Part shown: piece by piece, positions 57,056-64,000 of the stretch
Position numbering within the stretch: the stretch's first letter is position 1
How the letters are laid out: every line of letters starts with the position of its first letter
Assembly: GCF_950023065.1 (NCBI RefSeq)
Contig: NC_088681.1
Span: 67,056,836 to 67,120,835 of the forward strand
Origin: Planococcus citri
Taxonomy: Eukaryota; Arthropoda; Insecta; Hemiptera; Pseudococcidae
Direction: 5' to 3'
DNA: 64,000 bases
The notes under the pieces: generated by a model
What the model saw: only the letters and a program-made list of their open reading frames with translations
Databases searched by the model: none
What the model was told of the DNA's origin: nothing
Translations under genes and position numbers: made by a program

Positions 57056-58301
57056 CCATCGGCCAATAGAATTGTTGGTTTCCAGTTTGGATCATATTTA
57101 TTGAGAGCTTGAAATATAAAGGCAAAGTGTTCCGTCGTCTCATCTTTGCACACCGCTAGGCCAAATGGGTGGAAAATTTGGTTCTTATCACTTGTACCAA
57201 ATATCATGACAGGGTACCCCTGCCAAATCAGCTTATAAGTCGCGTCTATTTGAACCATTTCTGACTTCTTAAGGTTACCCAATAAACGCACCGTTGAAAT
57301 TACAATTCTGACATCTTGGTCATCGATGTCTAATGAATCGGCACATATCAAATGATCGATAACAAATGGTTCATCTTCATCACTCGGTACTTGTGTTCTG
57401 TTGCCACACCATGTACGTAACTCTTCAGCTGATATAGTTGGCTTCCCATATTTGTCGTATCGTAGTCGTTTCAAGTACGCGATCAATTTAGGTTTGGTAG
57501 GTTCGGGAAGTTTTTTTCGTCGAATCGCAGTAAGTATAGCATTGGGTTTTTGAATTCCTTCTTCAAACTTCTCTTTAACGAAGGTTTTGAGTTCAAGCGA
57601 TAAACCTCTCTGTGGATCTGAATCGTGGTCACCATGACCGCAAACCGTTTCAAACAAAGTAACTTTCATGCTAGTGGAATGGTATAACAGATACACACCA
57701 GCTGGACAATCATTATTTCTGTACTTGCCACCGACGCACCGATAATCTATTCTAGTACCTTCTACCGAGGCCTTTGTCGACGATTTACTCCAAATCTTTT
57801 TATCATTTACATAAGTTTCCGCCTCTTCTGAAGCAAAAAATATTACGAGCTAGGTAAGTTGAAGTTGAATGAGAAAGCCTACCTACTGTAGCAGAAAAAA
57901 AAACCAACCTGATGATTCGAATTCCATCATCTTGGACCATTCTCGAAGTGAACGTTTTTGTCTTTTTGCAGTTGGTTCGGCAAAATCTTCGTCTGAATCA
58001 CTGTTATTTTCATAAAATTCGTCTACGTACGTTAAATCCATCACAATATTACACAAAAACAACTGTAAAGTTGTCGGTACACGAACAGTAATTGAACTGA
58101 TAATGGTTCGTCGTGTATGAAATTATTTCGGCGTGAATACTGCTTATCTCGTTAGTAAATCGTTGTCGTTCATAAACACTTTATTGTCGGGCTTCATCTG
58201 GCGTGCAACGTTATCTTTATTCGTCGTTCATTCATCTTTTATGAACGAAAAAATGCTCGTCGTGATGACGCCCTATTTCGGCGTGCAAAAAATATTTCCC
58301 C

Positions 58302-58310
58302 GATTTTGTC
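58302..58310. repeat. 9-base target duplication of Mutator-like element (right)
   Basis: gattttgtc, the partner of 54325-54333. It is followed by tagttcacacctgcagtttg, which continues the unit A alignment from 48651. Confidence 0.8.
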
Positions 58311-60005
58311 TAGTTCACACCTGCAGTTTGTGGAGTGCAGATGTGTTTCACTTTTGCCTTGATTATTTGATTTTATTGTTCTATTATAGATCTCAATATC
58401 AGTAAGTAGATGTTTCCATTGTGCAATTATTGAATATTGAAATGTGTGATGGTGTGGATGTTTCCAAATGTGATATCTACCAATACAAACAACGTGATTT
58501 TTCTACATGCTGAGGGTAAGTGATTTCCAAAATGCATGTTCATTTAATTAGTTTGATTTTCAATCTTCTCAACATTTTCTTGCTAACTTTTACACTCTTA
58601 GGCTATATGGTTAATTTATGGGATCATGCAACCATGTTTTTTTTAAGGAGTTTAATTTTACTATGGTAATTGGTATGTTGCTTATTCAGCTATATTTCTC
58701 TTTCCTGTTCAGTTTAAAATTACCTCATTTGATTTAAAAATTGTGAGGTGACACTGCAAAGCATAGCATTATACTAAAATGTGGTGCCTCAAATTTTAAT
58801 TTCTGATTCAGTTGAAGAGAATGAGAAGGGTGGGCATAGGCCACCTCTTCCTGTTTTAGTCTGCGTTTAGTTAGTATGTATTGATTTAGTTTCTTATTTT
58901 AGGTTCTAGTTTCCTATGCAAGAATGTATCTCACTGTAATAGCTTTAACTTATGAGGATCTCATACCCAGTGATCTGCTTTGCCCTTAGTCTTGAGAATA
59001 TTTAAATCTGTAAGTAAGTCATGTAAGTTCAAAGTTAGCTGTACCCATCTATATCTCATTTCATTTTTGGTGTGTTATTTGGCTCATTGATTTATATGAT
59101 TTTTTCAGATTTTTGTTGAGCAAGAAGATCCAGAAATTCAGGTTTTTGTTGAACAAGAAAATCCAGAATGCTTTGTTGCAAAACTTGGAGCTTTGGGGTA
59201 AGTTACTCCTTATTTCTTAGTAATTTTTTTACTTTCATAGTTTATCTGTACCTAGATGATTTCATTCATTTTTTTGTGTGTGTCATTTGTCTCATTGATT
59301 TGGGTGATTTTTCAGGTTTTTGTTGAGCAAGAAGATCTAGAAATGCTTTGTTAAGCACTTGCCCTAATACTTTTTATCATAGTGAAGCAAATGGGAAAGA
59401 TTGTTGCAAAACATGGAGCTTTAGGGTAAGTAACTCATTTCCTTATTTCTTTGTAATTTTGAGTGATTTTAAATGTGCTAACTTTTTAAGCAATAATTTT
59501 ATTATTCTTGTTTTTCTGCAATTTTAATACTTGGATTTTAAAAGCTGGGTATTTCAAATCATGCTGGAATTTCAGCAGTTATTAGATGGCTTTTATTAAT
59601 TATATCAGTAGTTTTTCTTTTTGGTCATTTTTGAGCACATTTCATGTTTTATTCAACAAGTTTTTTTGGTGTTTATTTAGCTTATTTAAATTTCATCAAC
59701 TTTTATTTAATTAATAATCTAAATCTATTGATGTCTTAATACCTACTTTCACATTTATTTCTTTGTAATCTTTCCTTTTTTTTTTCAGTACAGTGGTTGT
59801 AGGAGTATTACTATCTTGGCAGATCCATTAAAACTCATGTGAGGAGTGATTACCATACACAATGGGTAGAATTATTTTTTTTGGGATCAATGGAAGGTGT
59901 TTCAATCTGAATGAGGTTAGTTTTTTGTATGTAATTTTCAAAATTCTTCAAAAGTTATCATTTTCCATTTGAAATCTGGTATTTTGTTTATGTACTTATC
60001 ATTAT
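58311..60005 (+). other. Exon-like modules, unit B
   Basis: Counterparts of 48651-50470. The module at about 58465-58515 reads MFPNVISTNTNNVIFLHAE before GTAAGT; most changes from A are synonymous or conservative. The module at 59110-59200 contains two back-to-back VFVEQEDPE-like units (IFVEQEDPEIQVFVEQENPE) and stays open through CFVAKLGALG to the donor. The module at about 59790 starts after TTTTTTTCAG but has an early TGA. No continuous protein can be assembled. Confidence 0.35.
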
Positions 60006-60586
60006 TGTATGTATTTCCTCATCTACCATTCTATTTTCAGTTTTATGAATTCTTACCTACTATTCTTGTTCAAATGAAATTTGGTTACCCCATAAACATT
60101 TTTTATCTCTTGGTTTTGTATAATTTTAATTATTCTCCCCTCCACCTTGTTCTTTTTTCTATTATTGTATTGTGAGTTTGAACTTTTCTGATGGTTTTGT
60201 TTGCATGAATTTAATTCCCCCTCCACCTTGTTTTTCTGTCATTGTGAGTTTTAATTAGGTTTTAATTAGTACCCAATTTTCCATAATTTCTGAGAGTTTT
60301 CCCTTGCAACTTTTGCTAAATACTGCCAACTTTTACTAGGTTTACTACTTAGTTCTTGAAAATTTTTGATTTAAGCGCTTTAGACGTTTTTGGGTTTGTT
60401 GAAAGTTTAAACTTATTTTAGTTTTTGGGTGTGTTCATTGATATTATTCTATGCAATAATCTTTCTTTACTGTTAATGAGTTTTTACTGAGGTTCGAAGC
60501 AACATCCAAATTTCGATCAATTTTCTGCATTTTTTTTGTTTTTATTTTTTGCGAGTCCTACGAAAAAATGATTAGAAAAAATTTAC
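60006..60586. other. No recognised gene
   Basis: T-rich sequence without a supported ORF. ttttaattag-like and ccctccaccttg phrases repeat near 60137 and 60220. Confidence 0.35.
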
Positions 60587-60979
60587 CATATGAAGAGTGA
60601 TATTCCAAAACTCGCTTTGTCCATTTTCACAACTTTTCAGGAAAGAGGAAAAACAGTTTCCCTTTAAAGGGATAAATTGGCTTTTTAGGCGAGTTTAGCA
60701 CTTAATTTGGGTGGATTTATGATGTAGGAGTGTAGGTATACATTTCATCCACTAAATACTACAGAAAAAAAGTTCAATAAAAATGGACAAAGTGCGTTTT
60801 GGAACATTATTTTTTTTTTCAATTTTTAGTGAATTGGCTATTTAGGTGAGTTTAACACCTCATTTTGGTAGGTTGATGATGTAGGAATGTGAGTTAATAC
60901 TTCATCTACCAGGTACTGCTGAAAACCCAACTTCGATAAAAATGGACAAAGCGAGTTTTGGAATATCACTCTTCATATG
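60587..60979. repeat. Inverted-repeat element (~0.4 kb)
   Basis: catatgaagagtgatattcc followed by aaaactcgctttgtccattt at 60587 is mirrored by its inverse ending at 60979. A third, partial copy of the motif (aaaatggacaaagtgcgttt) occurs inside at about 60779. Two related internal blocks (ggcttttt/ctattta-ggcgagttta / ggtgagttta) are directly repeated. It is MITE-like, non-coding. Confidence 0.8.
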
Positions 60980-61890
60980 TGATGTGCTCTGACCAAAGGG
61001 ACCTAGTGTGCGAAAAAAAAAATTTCAAGAAAAATGCGTTTAAAGTTTTACTACTGTGAATACATGTTTCTTCATGTTTTGTGTTGGTTTTTAGTTATCA
61101 TTTGGCGACCTTGACATTTTTTAAACTTTTTTTTTTAGTAGTTTCAACAATGTTCTCCTTATACATTTTTGCAAGTTTTTCCATATTTTAATGAAACTTC
61201 AGCAGTGTTTGTATTTTTCAATAATTTTAATGTTTTAATGTTACCAACATTTTTTTCACAACTTTATGCAACTTTTGTCATTTTTTCCTCAGTTTTCAAT
61301 ATCTTAAATGATTTTAATTGTTTTCATATCATCAATGTGATTTCTTGCAGTTTTTTATACAACTTTTGCCATTTTGTCCTCAGTTTTGGACACTTTAAAA
61401 ATGATTTTTTTTGGTATTTTATTTATTTTATTAGATCTTGAACATAATTTTAAGCTTTCTTTCAAATCTTATGCTTTTTTATGATGTTTGATGAATTTAA
61501 TGTTCATAAATGTTCAGTTAATTTTAATAATTCTTTTGCTTCTTTCAAATTTCATGCTGTTTTTTGCATTTTATGCTATTTTTTTCAGACATTCAGTTGA
61601 TTTTTCACAATTTTTGATGATTTTGGCACTTGCTTTCAATTTTTTTGCCATTCCAATGGGTTGTAAGATTTGTTTTATGTAGTATTTGTAAATTCTACCT
61701 GACATTGATGAAATTTCTTTGTTTGTGATGATTTTTAAGGATTTTAATGCTTTTAAGTGTTTTTTTTTCCATCATTTTACAATTTTTCTATAATTTTTTT
61801 AGTTCTAATACTTTTTAAAATTTATGTTGACAGTTTTAAAATTTGTTTTGAAAAATATTTATTATTCTAATCAGAAGTTCTTGTTGCCAG
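60980..61890. other. No recognised gene; T-rich
   Basis: Decayed low-complexity sequence with recurring tttttcaacttttgccatttt-like phrases. It resembles 50640-51170, so the duplication may extend faintly here. Confidence 0.35.
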
Positions 61891-62140
61891 GTATCAATTT
61901 TTTTGAGGGTCATTCGTTTTCGAGTTGGCAGCTGCGGAGGAGGTGAACCTGAAGATAAGAACATCTTAAAAACCTCAATTTGTAGTAGTTTTATGGTACT
62001 TACGTGCATAGTTTATAACGATAGGTACTTACATTGTTGTTTGTTTCAAATTCTCAATTCCATTCTTTTATTGTGTAATTGTTATTTTAACTAATCAACT
62101 CGCCAGTGTAATCAATAAAATACAGTTCCAGGCCTAGAAT
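61891..62140 (+). ncRNA. Possible 3' terminal exon of an unidentified transcript
   Basis: An acceptor-like TTGTTGCCAG ends near 61890, followed by less AT-rich sequence. An AATAAA lies at about 62113-62118. The ORF from 61903 has no recognisable domain. It could be the end of a + strand transcript from unit B, coding or not. Confidence 0.25.
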
Positions 62141-62462
62141 TTATTTATGTACTTTGTATCAATTTTCAGCCGAATTCCAGCGATTAATTTACGAACAATG
62201 TTGTTTGCTTCATTTTTTGGCTTTAATTTGGTGATAACACTCGTATGCGATGAAATACGAATATTAGCGCCATCTGTAAACAAATTAGTGCAACTGAACA
62301 ATAAAATGCCTAATCAGAGAACGAAATTGGCACATTTTTGACAAAGTTAGCCACATGATTTGCTGTTCAATAGCCAATCAGAATCGTCCAAAAAGCATGT
62401 GTTATATGAGTTGCATAAGTACTTTTTTGTAGGAATTTCTAAAATTGATTTCAAATAAATCA

Positions 62463-62548
62463 ACAATATCGATTATCGAATCGACAAAATCGATTATCGA
62501 ATCGACAAAATCGATTATCGAATCGACAAAATCGATTATCGAATTATG
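62463..62548. repeat. Tandem 21-base repeat, four copies
   Basis: Units of atcgattatcgaatcgacaa run from about 62466. Each contains the partly palindromic ATCGATTATCGA core, related to TATCGATA-type insulator or DREF motifs in flies. That relation is only suggestive. Confidence 0.85.
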
Positions 62549-62551
62549 AAG

Positions 62552-62636
62552 CGGTTCGGATCGTTGCCCGGATGGTTCGGATCGATGCCCGGACTGTCCG
62601 GATCGTAGCCCGGATGGTCCGCATCGTGCCCGGAGG
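62552..62636. repeat. Tandem ~23-base repeat, four copies
   Basis: Units like ggttcggatcgttgcccgga recur with substitutions (ttcggatcgatgcccggact, gtccggatcgtagcccggat, gtccgcatcgtgcccgga). It directly follows the 21-base array, and GC content jumps here. Confidence 0.8.
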
Positions 62637-62647
62637 CTACGTGTTGT

Positions 62648-63000
62648 TTTTGGGCTAAAGCCAAGCTAACTCGCGAAAACAGCTGATTTAGCTCGCTAAT
62701 CGCACGCTAATGGCGTCCAAGATGGCCACCGCGCGAAATTTTAACCTGAAGTCCGCTAGGACCACGCTAATTTGCGAAATCAGCTGATCTAGCTCGCTAA
62801 TCGCGCGCTAATGGCGTCCAAAATGGCGGCCGTGCGAAAGTTTAACTTAAAATCTGCTAGGACCATGTTTTTTTAGCTAATCAGCTGATCTAGCTCGCTA
62901 ACCGCGCGCTAATGGCGTCCAAGATGGCCGCCACACGCTAATGGCTTCCAAAATGGCCGCCGCTAAGGTTAAGCTTGCCCTTGAAATCAGCTGATCGAAA
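62648..63000. repeat. ~120-base tandem repeats with ATGGCGGCC-type sites
   Basis: Three units share cagctgatctagctcgctaa, cgcgctaatggcgtcca and aagatggccgcc-like segments (near 62680, 62790 and 62890); a partial fourth ends near 62960. The aagatggc(g/c)gcc motif matches the core of known YY1/Pho binding sites. CAGCTG E-boxes occur in each unit. Confidence 0.8.
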
Positions 63001-63180
63001 AATCAGCTGATCGAAGCCCCCAGGATAAATTAATAGTGCCTGGTGTATTTTGAGTTGCATATTCGATACCTATGAAGGCATTTTTATTTTTTTTAGGAGG
63101 GTTGTTCTTGTGATCAGCTGATCGAGACCTCCAGGATAAATTTTAGGTGCCTGGTGTATTGTAAGTTGCATATTCAGCCA
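62996..63180. repeat. Direct duplication, ~115-base unit
   Basis: cagctgatcga...ccaggataaatt followed by gcctggtgtatt and gttgcatattc occurs at about 63001 and 63116. The sequence continues in the CAGCTG-rich style of the preceding array. Confidence 0.75.
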
Positions 63181-64000
63181 TTTAAAGGGGGTTTTGTTGT
63201 TTTTTTTTGACAAACATTTCTCGATAAAATGGGGGAATTATTTGAAATTCGACTTTTTCAGGCGTACAGGTCGATTACGAGGTTTTCGACGTCGTAGATT
63301 TCAATTCTAGCATCCATTCGCAAAAAAACACGACGCGTTTCATGAAAATAATTTTCTTTATCATTTTAAAGCATACATTTATCTTACAACCATCAAAATA
63401 TACAGAAAAATTAGAAAAAAAAAGAAAAAAGAGATACATATAAACAGAATTTACACAAAACTACGTACATCATCTTAATAAAACCAAAAAAAAAAAAAAA
63501 AAAAACACATTGAAACAAAAACAAAAAAAAACAAATCTAAAAACATCGAAAATATGTCTAAGCTATTCCATTAAAATTCGTATAATCATATTACAAATAA
63601 GCGTAGAAAAAAATTCTTTCCATAGTACATAATTCATTAAAATACAAGAAAAACCAAAAAATTCAGATTTTTTTTAGAAATGAGAAATTGGTAGGTAAGT
63701 AAAATCTTAAAATTTCATAAAAGTCAGAAAAATTTAAAATTTTCATCAAACTAAAAAAAAAACAATCATAAAAGCCAAAATTTTTTTAAATGTTCATCAA
63801 AACAAAGAAAAAATGATAAAAGTCAAAAAAAGTCAAAATCTTCATCAAAACCAAAAAAAAATTTTAAAAGTCAAAAAAATTAAAATTTTTCATCAAAACC
63901 AAAAAAAAAAAAACAATCATAAAAGTCAAAAAAATTGAAAATTTTTCATCAAAACAAAAAAAAACAAATGTAACTTTCATTAAAACCAAAAAAGAACGAT
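63181..64000. repeat. A-rich degenerate repeat at window end
   Basis: From about 63660 to the end, units of about 45-60 bases built on aaaagtcaaaaaaat and ttcatcaaaaccaaaaaaaa recur. 63340-63660 is A-rich without a clear unit. No gene is seen. Confidence 0.6.

Larger units (their letters stand above)
54644..58041 (-). pseudogene. MULE transposase, split by an inserted element
   Basis: Exon 1 58041-57909 starts at ATG (MDLTYVDEFYENNSDSDEDF). A GTTGGT donor and TTGCTTCAG acceptor join it in phase to exon 2 at 57827. Exon 2 has a Cys/His DNA-binding motif (YRCVGGKYRNNDC...TVCGHGDH). The catalytic domain follows: first Asp in VQIDATYKL, second in ILLADGSE; the insertion then splits the gene, and the acidic third residue is in STNNGIEATNAVIK. 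A SWIM zinc finger (CTCPHYMKHLICKH) and a basic tail (GQKRKRGRPTKS) complete it, stop at 54644. Counted with one copy of the 8-base duplication, the frame is uninterrupted (606 codons including stop). Apart from the insertion the gene looks intact, so it was active until recently. Confidence 0.85.
54334..58301 (-). mobile_element. Mutator-like (MULE) DNA transposon
   Basis: Bounded by a 9-base target duplication, the length typical of MULEs. Both ends begin GGG and carry long, imperfect, inverted terminal regions. These are built from recurring cacgcc, acgac and cccgacaataaag motifs in the same order (left 54353-54490, right inverse 58300-58100, sharing agggcgtcaNcacg). It encodes a MULE-family transposase on the minus strand. 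Length is 3.97 kb, of which 1.49 kb is a secondary insertion. It sits within duplication unit B. Confidence 0.85.
52112..60005 (+). repeat. Segmental duplication, unit B
   Basis: Direct repeat of unit A, beginning aattatcaacatcttatcactg and carrying gene B. It is enlarged by a Mutator-like element (54334-58301 plus one target copy). After subtracting that, the unit is about 3.9 kb against 5.1 kb for A, because of deletions including one within the gene. Downstream modules at 58440-59960 match 48800-50440. Confidence 0.85.

Overview
The window is eukaryotic: AT-rich, intron-bearing, dense in mobile elements, with consensus GT/AG splice sites. The best recognised gene is a five-exon insect-type very-long-chain fatty acid elongase (ELOVL) on the + strand at 21728-33899. 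The insect-type elongase, the element mix (I-like and RTE LINEs, Mutator-like element, TA-flanked miniature elements) and a secreted AAA-ATPase-like/PD-(D/E)XK protein suggest an arthropod. A sap-feeding hemipteran such as a mealybug or scale insect is my best guess. The species call is inference.

Layout. 1-8.7 kb: foldback elements, low-complexity DNA and unassigned sequence. 8.7-12.1 kb: a decayed I-like LINE interrupted by an internally deleted RTE-type LINE, with a 16-bp target duplication around the inner element. 14.4-16.6 kb: a degenerate tandem duplication with conserved splice-like signals on the minus strand. 18.0-19.9 kb: LINE remnants split by a 0.9-kb TA-flanked element with inverted ends. 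21.7-33.9 kb: the elongase gene. Its second intron (4.2 kb) carries four copies of a ~0.3-kb tandem repeat. Its third intron (6.8 kb) holds an unrelated secreted-protein ORF on the opposite strand (29603-30436) and a foldback element with six 144-bp tandem units. 35.3-37.2 kb: a complete 1.85-kb near-palindromic element of the same foldback family. 38.6-40.9 kb: the secreted AAA-ATPase-like/nuclease-fold protein, two exons, minus strand. 41.2-44.3 kb: a 5'-truncated LINE with an intact RT-RNase H reading frame. 44.65-44.96 kb: an array of palindromes.

45.4-60.0 kb is a tandem segmental duplication. Each unit carries a copy of an unrecognised secreted-protein gene (copy A 45680-47868, 299 aa as modelled; copy B 52406-53553, 251 aa, C-terminus lost). 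Exon 2 is almost identical between the copies, while exon 3 has diverged mainly at amino-acid-changing positions. A Mutator-like DNA transposon (54334-58301, 9-bp target duplication) sits in unit B. Its transposase gene is in turn split by a 1.49-kb GC-rich element (8-bp target duplication). Without that inner insertion the frame is continuous.

60.6-64 kb: a small inverted-repeat element, a possible 3' terminal exon, and short tandem arrays rich in ATCGAT-type and ATGGCGGCC-type motifs.

Three host loci encode proteins with predicted secretion signals (nested gene, AAA-ATPase-like gene, duplicated pair). The elongase is an ER membrane lipid-synthesis enzyme. I see no operon-like or pathway link among them. 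Gene models were assembled by hand from splice signals and phase; none is backed by transcripts here.
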